A stretch of 28,870 nucleotides of DNA from an uncultured Blautia sp. (lineage in GTDB: Bacteria; Bacillota; Clostridia; Lachnospirales; Lachnospiraceae). The notes under the pieces were generated by a model that was not told where the DNA came from, did no database searches, and saw only the letters and a program-made list of their open reading frames with translations. Numbering within the stretch: position 1 is the first letter of the stretch; each line of letters opens with the position of its first letter. Where the stretch lies: NCBI GenBank assembly GCA_900547615.1, contig URHH01000025.1, forward strand, positions 1 through 28,870. The letters run 5' to 3'. A program made the translations under genes and the position numbers. Of this stretch, positions 1 to 7,231 are shown one piece after another.

Positions 1-374
1 AAGGGCATCATCATAAGGGCAATATATATGATAAAAAAAAGTTTTTTTCCGGGGAAAGAAAATCTTGCAAACCCCCAAGCTGCGGGAACACCGACAAGAA
101 GCTGCCCTACAAGGATCCCTCCTGTAAGCTTTACGGAATTCCAGAACATCACGAAAAATTCCGGGGAATCCAGAAGGAGCTCCACATACGACCGAAGGGT
201 GGGATACCTCGGAAACAGCTTCCAGGAAGCAAATTCTTCTCCCCCTGTGAGAACCGGCTGCAGCAGTTCTTTTAATTCTCCTGCTCCCATAAGAGAACCG
301 GCTGCAAGAAAGAAGACCGGAAACGCCGCAAGAAGCGCAAAACAAACACAAATAAAGGTTCCTGCTTTTTTCAT
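1..374 (-). CDS. Carbohydrate ABC transporter permease, MalG type (3' end cut by window edge)
   Basis: This would be the second inner-membrane subunit of a CUT1-family sugar importer. About 124 N-terminal residues are visible; the C-terminal part, including the EAA loop that docks on the ATPase, lies outside the window. The protein starts MKKAGTFICVCFALLAAFPV, a single N-terminal membrane helix. A soluble stretch containing SWKLFPRYPTLRSYVELL and then FWNSVKLTGGILVGQLLVG follows; the P-T-x-x-x-Y and F-x-N-S-x pattern is typical of MalG/LacG-like permeases. The ATG at 374 lies 4 bases after the stop of the upstream permease, and its GGGAG ribosome site sits in the end of that gene, so the two are co-transcribed and probably translationally coupled. 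The substrate cannot be read from the sequence. Confidence 0.88.
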   Translation of the reverse strand, partial: MKKAGTFICVCFALLAAFPVFFLAAGSLMGAGELKELLQPVLTGGEEFASWKLFPRYPTLRSYVELLLDSPEFFVMFWNSVKLTGGILVGQLLVGVPAAWGFARFSFPGKKLFFIIYIALMMMP

Positions 375-378
375 ATTC

Positions 379-1221
379 TCACTCCCTTTCCCATGCTTTT
401 TGAAGAAATAAAATCAGAAGCAAAATCACAGCTCCTGTTACCACTGCAGCGGCAGACATTTTATCCAGGGATAAATCTCTGTACCAGTTATTAAAAAGAT
501 GCTGCAGAAGATACATATTTTCCTGTGGATAATCCCCCGCTACAAGATACGCCTCCCGAAATACCTTAAACCCGTTTAAAAGAGAAAGAACCACTATGGT
601 AAAAAGTGATGGCAGCAAAAGGGGAAGGGTGATTTTTGTAAAACACTTCCACTCTCCAGCCCCATCTACCCTTGCCGATTCATACAGAGAAGTGTTGATC
701 GCGGAAAGCCCGGCAAGCCACAGTACAATGTCGTATCCAAGATTTCTCCATATGTAGCTGAATACCAGTACATAAAAAGAACTTTCCGTATTCATCCAAT
801 CCTGCCCTTCTATGGAGAAAAAGGAAAAAAGATGATTTAAAAGCCCCTGGTCATGAAACATAAGCTTCCATAAAAGGACAACCGAAGCAACCGGGATTGC
901 CATAGGAAGCAGAAAAAAACTTTTTGTCATCTGCCGGAAACGCTTCTGCCCTGATATAAAAATAGCTGCTCCCAGAGACAGACAGACAAGAAGCGGAATG
1001 CACACTGCAAAAAATCGAAGTGTATTTTTTGCTGCAAGCTGAAACGCTGAATTTTGAAATATCGTTATATAATTGGAAAATCCGGTAAATTCTCCGCTTA
1101 CCGCCCCGAAAAAGGAGCGCCGGATCACATCTATGTAAGGAACGAGCCAAAAGAGGCACACTCCCAGAAAACTGGGAAGAAGAAAGAAAATCCCCTTCCA
1201 TTTTGCTGATTTTTTTCTCAT
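379..1221 (-). CDS. Carbohydrate ABC transporter permease, MalF/UgpA type
   Basis: A 280-residue integral membrane subunit of a CUT1-type importer, normal length for the short MalF-like class. Hydrophobic segments fall at about 10-30, 69-90, 101-120, 149-170, 203-220 and 258-275, six in all. The cytoplasmic EAA loop that contacts the ATPase is at residues 180-200 (YESARVDGAGEWKCFTKITLP), with the conserved internal Gly and the terminal I-x-LP. The ATG at 1221 has an AGGCGG ribosome site. It is the first gene of a minus-strand operon continuing through the MalG-like gene off the left edge. The lipoprotein at 2116-4476 is the likely solute-binding partner. No ATPase gene is visible; many Firmicute CUT1 systems share an MsmK-type ATPase encoded elsewhere. 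Confidence 0.92.
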   Translation of the reverse strand: MRKKSAKWKGIFFLLPSFLGVCLFWLVPYIDVIRRSFFGAVSGEFTGFSNYITIFQNSAFQLAAKNTLRFFAVCIPLLVCLSLGAAIFISGQKRFRQMTKSFFLLPMAIPVASVVLLWKLMFHDQGLLNHLFSFFSIEGQDWMNTESSFYVLVFSYIWRNLGYDIVLWLAGLSAINTSLYESARVDGAGEWKCFTKITLPLLLPSLFTIVVLSLLNGFKVFREAYLVAGDYPQENMYLLQHLFNNWYRDLSLDKMSAAAVVTGAVILLLILFLQKAWERE

Positions 1222-1251
1222 ATATCTGCCGCCTTTCTTTCTGTTATCCCT

Positions 1252-1285
1252 ACTATAACAGGCGTTTCTCTATTTTTTCTCTAAG
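1252..1285 (-). promoter_or_regulatory. Promoter plus tandem operator for the permease operon
   Basis: Read on the minus strand: half-site CTTAGAGA (1285-1278), 3 bp, half-site AATAGAGA (1274-1267), 9 bp ending in TGT, then TATAGT (1257-1252) as an extended -10. The half-sites are 11 bp apart, as for OmpR/PhoB-family dimers binding one DNA face, and cover the -35 region, where no good -35 hexamer exists. The same 34-bp layout occurs in three other places in this window. Binding by the neighbouring response regulator is inferred. Confidence 0.7.
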
Positions 1286-1297
1286 ACTTTTCCTATT

Positions 1298-1331
1298 CTT
1301 AGAGATAACTTTAAGATTTCCATGTTATAAT
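1298..1331 (+). promoter_or_regulatory. Promoter plus tandem operator for the response regulator gene
   Basis: Half-site CTTAGAGA (1298-1305), 3 bp, half-site CTTTAAGA (1309-1316), 9 bp ending in TGT, then a perfect TATAAT (1326-1331) as an extended -10. The -35 position overlaps the operator and is poor, fitting an activator-dependent promoter. It lies 12 bp from the oppositely oriented permease operator, and the outer CTTAGAGA half-sites form a 9-bp perfect inverted repeat (1278-1286 / 1297-1305). Positive autoregulation is inferred. Confidence 0.7.
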
Positions 1332-1364
1332 AAAAAGACTATACATAGAAAGCAGGAACAGAAT

Positions 1365-2042
1365 ATGAAGATTTTAGTAATTGAAGATGACAAAGAGCTT
1401 GCAAATGCCATTAAATTTCAGCTTGAAAAAGAAGATTTTGCCGTGGAACTGTGTCACGACGGTGAGGAAGGTCTTTATTATATGCAGGAAAAAAGCCATG
1501 ATCTTGTGATTCTGGACAGAATGCTCCCCCATATGGACGGCGTGACCCTATTAAAAGAGGCAAGACGTTCCCATGTTACCACGCCTGTTATTTTTCTCAC
1601 TGCGCTTGGGGAATTAAGCGATAAGGTCTGCGGTCTGGAATGCGGAGCAGACGACTATATGGTAAAGCCCTTTGCTTTCGAGGAGCTTCTGGCAAGAATC
1701 CGCTGCCTTATGCGCCGCCCCGGAAAATGGGACGATTCCTCCATTCTCCGTCTTGGCGACGTTTCCTTTGACCCGGAAAGCAATCTTCTGTCAAAAGAGG
1801 ATTCTGAGTGCACTCTTTCCAAACGGGAGGGAAGCCTTATGGAAATTTTCTTAAGAAATCCGGGACAGACTCTTACACGAACCGTTCTTTTAAACCGTGT
1901 ATGGGGTTTGGACAGCGATGTGGAGGACGGAAATCTTGATAATTATATCCACTTTTTAAGACGCCGCCTGAAATCTGTAGGCAGCGCACTCAATTTAAAA
2001 ACAGTCCGTGGTGTGGGATACTGTATGGAAGTATTTCATTGA
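1365..2042 (+). CDS. OmpR/PhoB-family response regulator
   Basis: A 225-residue DNA-binding response regulator. The receiver domain (about 1-115) has the acidic pocket E7-D8-D9, phospho-acceptor D51 in LDRMLPHMDG, switch residue T79 in FLTA and K101 in VKPF. The C-terminal winged-helix (about 130-225) has the usual SKREGSLMEIFLRNPGQTLTR recognition region and ends VRGVGYCME. The frame is open to 1203, but the ATG at 1365 is chosen because it begins the canonical receiver strand MKILVIEDD and follows an AGGA site about 7 bases upstream. The cognate kinase is probably the gene at 4602, separated from it by a lipoprotein gene on the other strand. It probably binds the TTAGAGA half-sites found before its own gene, the kinase, the lipoprotein and the permeases. 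Confidence 0.95.
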   Translation: MKILVIEDDKELANAIKFQLEKEDFAVELCHDGEEGLYYMQEKSHDLVILDRMLPHMDGVTLLKEARRSHVTTPVIFLTALGELSDKVCGLECGADDYMVKPFAFEELLARIRCLMRRPGKWDDSSILRLGDVSFDPESNLLSKEDSECTLSKREGSLMEIFLRNPGQTLTRTVLLNRVWGLDSDVEDGNLDNYIHFLRRRLKSVGSALNLKTVRGVGYCMEVFH

Positions 2043-2051
2043 GCCACGATC

Positions 2052-2108
2052 ATAAAAACGGGTCCGTTTTCCATTTATCTCATGGAAAACGAACCCGCTT
2101 TTTCTTTT
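2052..2108. terminator. Bidirectional rho-independent terminator
   Basis: A 16-bp stem with one mismatch (2059-2074 with 2082-2097, loop of 7) is followed by CTTTTTCTTTT on the plus strand and a TTTTT run on the minus strand. It lies between the convergent ends of the response regulator and the lipoprotein and should stop both. Confidence 0.88.
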
Positions 2109-2115
2109 CTGCTTT

Positions 2116-4476
2116 TTATTCTGATAAGTACAGATCCACCTGTGACACTGCTTTTTCTACTGCCTCTTCTACAGAAATCTCTCCTTTTATATAAGAAGCT
2201 CCTGCATCAAGAACAGCACTTAAAATCATGCGGTTTTCTTTCACCGGTGTGGTCAGCGTCTTTCCAAGTTCCTGCATTTCTCTGATCACGTCTTCACCCG
2301 GCTGTACAATGTTTAATTCAACGCTTTCGCCTGTCTGATTATTTGTGCTGCTTGTAACTGATGTCACATCGCCCTCTTTTGCGTTTCCAAACCAGTACGA
2401 TACGTCCTCATAAACAGATTTTCTTACAGGAAGACCATTGGAAGAGCCCACTCTCTGCCCTTCATCGCTGAATAAATAGCTCACAAATTTTTCTGCCGCC
2501 TCTTTTTCTGAGGATTTGGCGCTGATTCCCACAACCTTCTGAGGAATAAAGGCATCTTTTGTCTGACCGTTCCAGAGTTTTCCGGAAATGCTGTCGCCCT
2601 GCTGTTCTACAGAATAAATGGAACGCAGGTCAGAAGGGGAATAGACGCCTCCTGTTCCCAGAATGTTGCTTCCCTCAATGAGACTTAAGCCTCCTACGCC
2701 AAACTGCGAGAATACTGCGCCATATTCCGAATAAAGATTTCTGACTTCATTGGCTTCTTCCATCTCTTCTACCGTTGTACCGAAAGAAGCAAGAAGTTCC
2801 TCTGCCGGCGCTTTCGCACTCTGATAAATCCGGTTTGTCTGCTCTAAAAATTCCTGTACTGCCGCCTGATTTAACGTTCCGTCTTCATTTACCCATGCAG
2901 ACATATTCACTGCCGCAAGACCTTTTAACAGCATATACGGACTATAAGAGCTTGAGAATGGAAGCGTATCTTTTGTATACTCTTCTTTATGTGATTCTAT
3001 GGTATCTGCCATAGAAGTCAGATCGGAAATCGCGTCCACATATTCTTTCTTTCCCTGCATATACGGAATGCCGAATTTTACAGGCATCTGATATATCTTT
3101 CCCTCTCCGTCTTTATAAGGCTCTATAATATTTTCCAGAATATCTGCATCTTTTAAGATTCCGCTTAAATCTTCAAGCATTCCCTTCTCAATATACGTAT
3201 CTGCGGCAATGCCGTCCATAAGAAGAATATCCGGTCCTTTTCCAGCCATAATTTCTGTATTTAAGGCTTTTAAAGCGTCTGTTTCCGTTACTGCGTCCTC
3301 TCCTGTCATACCCGTTTCCAGATTCAGGTAAATATCCGGATATTTTTTCTGGAAGGCTGCTGCCGCCTGCCGGAGAAAATCGTCATCTGCGAGCGAATAT
3401 ACGGTAAGCTCTGTATCCGGGACAGCCGGCGTGTCTTTTGAGTACACATACTTGCAGATTCTTCCTACAGGGTCGCTCTGGCTCATATCGGAAACCGCCA
3501 GATAAAATGCTCCGTCCTTATCCCTTGCCATATCCGTGAACGCTATATCAGGAGAACTGAGGGAATTTAATTTTCCGTCTGCCACCTGCTCCACAACGCT
3601 TCCTCCGAAGGCATATCTGTAAATTCCATCATGGCTTACATAGAAAAGGCTGTCCTTTTCGTCTCCCTCTATGAAAAGAAGATTGTTGATGCCCATTCCG
3701 GTTGTCTCCAGATTATCCGGATTGGAAGAGATTTCTTTTGTCAGGACCTCCTCTTCCTCCAGAGGCTTTCCTGTTTCCATATCGTAATAATGGATTTCTG
3801 TATCCACAACGGAAATCAGCCTGCTTCCCACTGTGTCAAATATGGAAACTACGCTTCCCTCATCGTAAGTATGAATTACACTGCCGTCCTGAGGGTTTAT
3901 TTCCTGAACTCCGTTACTGGAAGATAACAGAAGATTTCCCTTATCTGAAAAAACACAGCGGAAAATATACCCGTCCATTGTCTCGTTTAAATCCAGTTCC
4001 TTTGCTTCTCCCGTTGGAGAAATATAAAAATAATGAAGGACATAATTTTCTTCATCCTGCATTTCCAGAAATGTGGTGAAAATTCCTCCGTCTTTTGCGA
4101 TTGCCACGGAAGAGCCAAACTCCAGGCTGTCGTCCGCCTTTGCCATCTCCCGCATACTTTTGGGTGTCTCCCACGTTTTTCCCTTGTCTTTGGAATCACT
4201 CACCTGCACGCCATCTGCTGTAAAATATACAAGGCGCAGCGTTTCATTTTCCAAAAGCTCCATTGCTATGATCTGCGAACACCCTTCCGGAACAGCCAGG
4301 TCCTCCTCAAGGTATCTTCCCATTGCTTTTTCTTCCGTATCTTTTTTTCCGCCTTCATCAGATTGGGAAGAAACTGCCTCCTTTCCACAGCCTGTAAAAC
4401 CGGCGATACTTCCCGCTGCAACGCAGACACTCATTACTGCAGCGAAATTTCTTTTATGTTTATGATACCAGCTCAT
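2116..4476 (-). CDS. Lipoprotein: probable beta-propeller fused to an extracellular solute-binding domain
   Basis: A 786-residue surface lipoprotein, about twice the usual size of a sugar-binding protein. The N-terminus has positive charges, a hydrophobic stretch and a lipobox ending GFTGC (lipidated Cys30). Residues about 55-345 form a repeat-rich beta region with one Asp-box (S95-x-D97-x-G99-x-x-W102, the BNR/sialidase-type turn) and strand units such as IAKDGGIFTTF and FSDKGNLLLSSSNGV, so a beta-propeller is inferred. Residues about 355-786 are a family-1 solute-binding domain: LTVYSLADDDFLRQAAAAFQ near the start, GKGPDILLMDG at 413-422, and EKEAAEKFVSYLFSDEGQ near the end. The ATG at 4476 has a strong AAGGAGG site. 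It lies between the response regulator and kinase genes on the opposite strand. It probably delivers ligand to the permeases at 1-1221 and may also present ligand to the kinase; the sensing role is speculation. Confidence 0.9.
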   Translation of the reverse strand: MSWYHKHKRNFAAVMSVCVAAGSIAGFTGCGKEAVSSQSDEGGKKDTEEKAMGRYLEEDLAVPEGCSQIIAMELLENETLRLVYFTADGVQVSDSKDKGKTWETPKSMREMAKADDSLEFGSSVAIAKDGGIFTTFLEMQDEENYVLHYFYISPTGEAKELDLNETMDGYIFRCVFSDKGNLLLSSSNGVQEINPQDGSVIHTYDEGSVVSIFDTVGSRLISVVDTEIHYYDMETGKPLEEEEVLTKEISSNPDNLETTGMGINNLLFIEGDEKDSLFYVSHDGIYRYAFGGSVVEQVADGKLNSLSSPDIAFTDMARDKDGAFYLAVSDMSQSDPVGRICKYVYSKDTPAVPDTELTVYSLADDDFLRQAAAAFQKKYPDIYLNLETGMTGEDAVTETDALKALNTEIMAGKGPDILLMDGIAADTYIEKGMLEDLSGILKDADILENIIEPYKDGEGKIYQMPVKFGIPYMQGKKEYVDAISDLTSMADTIESHKEEYTKDTLPFSSSYSPYMLLKGLAAVNMSAWVNEDGTLNQAAVQEFLEQTNRIYQSAKAPAEELLASFGTTVEEMEEANEVRNLYSEYGAVFSQFGVGGLSLIEGSNILGTGGVYSPSDLRSIYSVEQQGDSISGKLWNGQTKDAFIPQKVVGISAKSSEKEAAEKFVSYLFSDEGQRVGSSNGLPVRKSVYEDVSYWFGNAKEGDVTSVTSSTNNQTGESVELNIVQPGEDVIREMQELGKTLTTPVKENRMILSAVLDAGASYIKGEISVEEAVEKAVSQVDLYLSE

Positions 4477-4504
4477 GTGTAACCTCCTTTTTGTTTATGC
4501 TACT

Positions 4505-4538
4505 ACCTTAACAGGGTTTTCTCTAAAAAATCTCTAAT
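4505..4538 (-). promoter_or_regulatory. Promoter plus tandem operator for the propeller-SBP lipoprotein
   Basis: Read on the minus strand: half-site ATTAGAGA (4538-4531), 3 bp, half-site TTTAGAGA (4527-4520), 9 bp ending in TGT, then TAAGGT (4510-4505). The -10 is weak, but it has the TGn extension and the same spacing as the three other copies. Its outer half-site abuts that of the kinase operator at 4539 back to back. Confidence 0.62.
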
Positions 4539-4572
4539 CTTAGAGACTTTTTTTAGAAATCTGTGCTATGAT
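4539..4572 (+). promoter_or_regulatory. Promoter plus tandem operator for the histidine kinase gene
   Basis: Half-site CTTAGAGA (4539-4546), 3 bp, degenerate half-site TTTTTAGA (4550-4557), 9 bp ending in TGC, then TATGAT (4567-4572) as an extended -10. The layout and spacing match the response regulator promoter exactly. The ribosome site AAGGAG and ATG follow at 4589-4604. Confidence 0.68.
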
Positions 4573-4601
4573 AGTTTTACTGTTTAAGAAAGGAGAATCC
4601 C

Positions 4602-5879
4602 ATGTTTCGAAAACTTCACACACAGATGACTCTTTTTTCTGCCGCAGTTACAGGCGGGATTTTAATTCTTATGACGCTTGTCTGCCTTTTTATCGCAGAA
4701 AATGGAACAAAACAAAACAGCTATACCACTTTCTCCCAGAATGCGCAGGCGTGTATTTCCTATCTGGAGACACAGACGATCCTTTCTCATTCCTGGATTC
4801 AGAAAACGCAAAGCAATTACGATCTCTCTATTAAGATAACCGATAACCAGAAGCCACTCTTCTTTGACAAGCTTCATCTTACAGAAGAAGAACAGGCTGC
4901 CTTTGAAAAAGCATCGGAGCTTGCCTTAAAACAGGAAGGACTTGATTTATCCGGAGCTTTTCGAAATTCTCGCCTTACAAGCTCTGCTTTTTTTACTATG
5001 AAAGATTATTACGTCTGTGTAGCCCTGATTCCCAAATCGGAAAATAACTTTTTAAGCGTAGTCATTCTTCATTCCTTAAGCGACCTGAACCAACAGCTTG
5101 TCAAGCAGCGCCTTGCCTTTTTCGCTGTTGTAGTTCTGGCTGTATTTGCACTTTTTATTTTTTCCTGGTTTTTTACAAAAAAAATGATACGCCCGCTTTC
5201 GGAAAATCACAAACAGCAGACCGAATTTATTGCTTCTGCCTCCCATGAGCTCCGTTCGCCTCTTACGGTCATCCTTTCCAGCATTCAGGCAATGGAAAAG
5301 GCTTCCCCTGAAGAACAGAAGCACTTTGCTTCCATTATAAAAAATGAGGGGAACCGAATGTCGAGGCTCATCGGAGATATGCTCTCCATCGCAAATGCAG
5401 ACAACCGCTCCTGGAAGATTTTCCCTGCGCCCTGTGAGCTTGACACGCTTCTTCTGGATACCTTCGAAAAATATGAACGGCTGATGCAGGAAAAAAAGCT
5501 CCGATTTCATATTTCTCTTCCGGAAGAAACGCTTCCCCCCTGCAAATGTGACAGCTCCAGAATTTCCCAGGTTCTGTCCATTCTTCTTGACAATGCCCTC
5601 TCCTATGTTCCTTCCGGAAAAGACGTCTTTCTTTCTCTTTCCCAGGGAACCAAACATTTTTATCTTACTGTAGCAGACAACGGTCCTGGTATCCCGGACA
5701 AACAGAAAGCTTCTGTTTTCCATCGGTTTTACAGAGCAGATAATGCAAGAAACAACAAGGAGCATTTCGGTCTTGGACTTTGTATTGCCCAGGAAATCGT
5801 ACAGCTTCACAAAGGCACTTTAAAAATCACAGATACAAAAGGCGGCGGTGCTTCTTTTATTATCCGTCTTCCAAAATGA
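4602..5879 (+). CDS. Two-component sensor histidine kinase
   Basis: A 425-residue membrane kinase. TM1 is at about 12-31 and TM2 at about 170-190, enclosing an extracytoplasmic sensor region of roughly 140 residues that I do not recognise. The dimerisation/phospho-acceptor helix has H215 in the H-box SASHELRSPLTVIL. The HATPase domain has the N-box ILLDNALSYV (N331), G1 box DNGPGIP (359-365), F box FHRFYRAD (373-380) and G2 box FGLGLCIAQEI (389-399), so all catalytic boxes are present. The ATG at 4602 has AAGGAG 8 bases upstream. It is separated from the response regulator gene by the divergent lipoprotein, but the two genes share promoter architecture, which supports pairing. The ligand is likely a carbohydrate or a bound form of the lipoprotein (inferred). 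Confidence 0.95.
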   Translation: MFRKLHTQMTLFSAAVTGGILILMTLVCLFIAENGTKQNSYTTFSQNAQACISYLETQTILSHSWIQKTQSNYDLSIKITDNQKPLFFDKLHLTEEEQAAFEKASELALKQEGLDLSGAFRNSRLTSSAFFTMKDYYVCVALIPKSENNFLSVVILHSLSDLNQQLVKQRLAFFAVVVLAVFALFIFSWFFTKKMIRPLSENHKQQTEFIASASHELRSPLTVILSSIQAMEKASPEEQKHFASIIKNEGNRMSRLIGDMLSIANADNRSWKIFPAPCELDTLLLDTFEKYERLMQEKKLRFHISLPEETLPPCKCDSSRISQVLSILLDNALSYVPSGKDVFLSLSQGTKHFYLTVADNGPGIPDKQKASVFHRFYRADNARNNKEHFGLGLCIAQEIVQLHKGTLKITDTKGGGASFIIRLPK

Positions 5880-5893
5880 CAGCAGACAGAATT

Positions 5894-5930
5894 ACAGGAG
5901 GGAATCTTAAAAAATTCCCTCCTGTTTATT
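5894..5930. terminator. Rho-independent terminator between convergent genes
   Basis: A perfect 12-bp inverted repeat (ACAGGAGGGAAT at 5894-5905, complement at 5914-5925, loop of 8) is followed by TTATTCTC. It lies 15 bases after the kinase stop and 10 bases beyond the end of the permease gene on the other strand, so it probably serves both. Confidence 0.8.
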
Positions 5931-5939
5931 CTCTGCCTT

Positions 5940-7214
5940 TTATTCACTTCGCAGCGCGTCGATCGGATTTAAGTTGGATGCCTTTACAGAAGGCAGAAGA
6001 CCAAAGATCAGACCAATCAGCATGGAGAATACAACGGAACCGACAATCGCCGGTACACTGATCGCAGTGGGCGCTCCTGACACCTTCGCCACGATCCGCG
6101 AGAGTCCGATGCCGGATACCACGCCTATGATTCCTCCAATGCTGGTAAGCACAGACGCCTCTGTAAGGAACTGGGCAAGGATCGTTTTTTTCCTTGCTCC
6201 GATCGCCTTTTTCAGACCAATCTCGCTTGTACGCTCTGTGACAGATACCAGCATGATATTCATAACGCCGATACCGCCTACAAGAAGAGAGATACTTGCG
6301 ATCCAGATAAGCTGCTGGTTTGTACTCTGACTGAGCTTCTGCAGACTTTTTACACGTTCCATTACATCATCTGCCTTATAGGCAATTTTTGTACTGCTGG
6401 AGGAATCCTCGGAAGTGGATATTCCGGAATTTAAAATCTCCTCCGCATCTTTTCCGGCAGCACTCATATTATCTGTACTGTCTGCCTTGATGATCACATT
6501 CTCCGGCTCGTCAAACTTAAATGCAATGGGCCAGGATTTGTTCGGGATCATAATGGAACCTGTGATTTCCTGATGGTATTCGTCATACTGAGAAAGGGTT
6601 TTGATATTTGGCATGTCGTCTTCCCTCTTTGTAAGGATTCCCACCACAGTAAACGGTTCCGATCCAATCTCCACTGTCTTCCCTATGGGATTCTCTCCTT
6701 CAAAAAGATTCGCTGCCGCATTGGTATCTACAAGAGCAACCTTTGCAAAGGAATCGTAATCTTTTTTTCCGAATCCTCTTCCTGCCTGAACAATATAATC
6801 GCAGGTATCGAGATAAGATTCGTCAATTCCGAAGACCTTTCCTCCCTGAAAGCTTGTATTTTTATAATACACACTGCTTGTATAACTTCTGCTGTAATAA
6901 AAAGTTGCGCTTTTTACATGATCCAGTTTTCTTACTTTCTCTTTCTGTTCATTTGTAAGAAGCGGAGGAGCCTGATTTCCATTCATACTTCCGTATTCCG
7001 CATCGTACTCATAATCTCCCTCTTTTAACACAATATCTACTGTGTTGTTTCCGGAACCAATCAGGTCCTCCTTAATCTGCTCGCTTGTTCCCTTAATTGT
7101 GGAAACAATAGCTATAATAGATGCAATACCAATAATAATTCCAAGCATTGTCAGGAAGGATCTCATCTTATGCGACCATATTCCCTGAAACGCCAGGCGT
7201 ATATTTTCAAACAT
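5940..7214 (-). CDS. MacB/FtsX-family ABC transporter permease (YknZ-like)
   Basis: A 424-residue permease of the MacB type, normal length. One N-terminal membrane helix (about 17-39) follows the amphipathic motif AFQGIWSHKMRSFLTMLGI. An extracytoplasmic MacB core domain of about 260 residues comes next, then three helices (roughly 302-326, 348-372, 386-410). The stretch between the second and third helices contains TERTSEIGLKKAIGARKKTI, the cytoplasmic coupling segment diagnostic of this family, and the protein ends LNPIDALRSE. The ATG at 7214 has AAGGAGGG upstream. It is the last gene of the export operon, 17 bp after adaptor 2. Family members export peptides, lipoproteins or macrolides, or confer resistance to peptide toxins (YknWXYZ in Bacillus); the substrate here is unknown. 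Confidence 0.93.
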   Translation of the reverse strand: MFENIRLAFQGIWSHKMRSFLTMLGIIIGIASIIAIVSTIKGTSEQIKEDLIGSGNNTVDIVLKEGDYEYDAEYGSMNGNQAPPLLTNEQKEKVRKLDHVKSATFYYSRSYTSSVYYKNTSFQGGKVFGIDESYLDTCDYIVQAGRGFGKKDYDSFAKVALVDTNAAANLFEGENPIGKTVEIGSEPFTVVGILTKREDDMPNIKTLSQYDEYHQEITGSIMIPNKSWPIAFKFDEPENVIIKADSTDNMSAAGKDAEEILNSGISTSEDSSSSTKIAYKADDVMERVKSLQKLSQSTNQQLIWIASISLLVGGIGVMNIMLVSVTERTSEIGLKKAIGARKKTILAQFLTEASVLTSIGGIIGVVSGIGLSRIVAKVSGAPTAISVPAIVGSVVFSMLIGLIFGLLPSVKASNLNPIDALRSE

Positions 7215-7231
7215 AAAATTCTTTTCCCTCC

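Noticed and set aside
28..411. 127-codon plus-strand ORF at the left edge
   Set aside because: Shadow of the MalG-like permease on the minus strand, with low-complexity translation and no ribosome site.
1203..1364. N-terminal extension of the response regulator frame by 54 codons
   Set aside because: It runs through the divergent promoter region, lacks a ribosome site and precedes a canonical receiver start at 1365.
5076..5810. 244-codon minus-strand ORF inside the kinase gene
   Set aside because: Antisense to well-conserved kinase motifs; the translation looks random.
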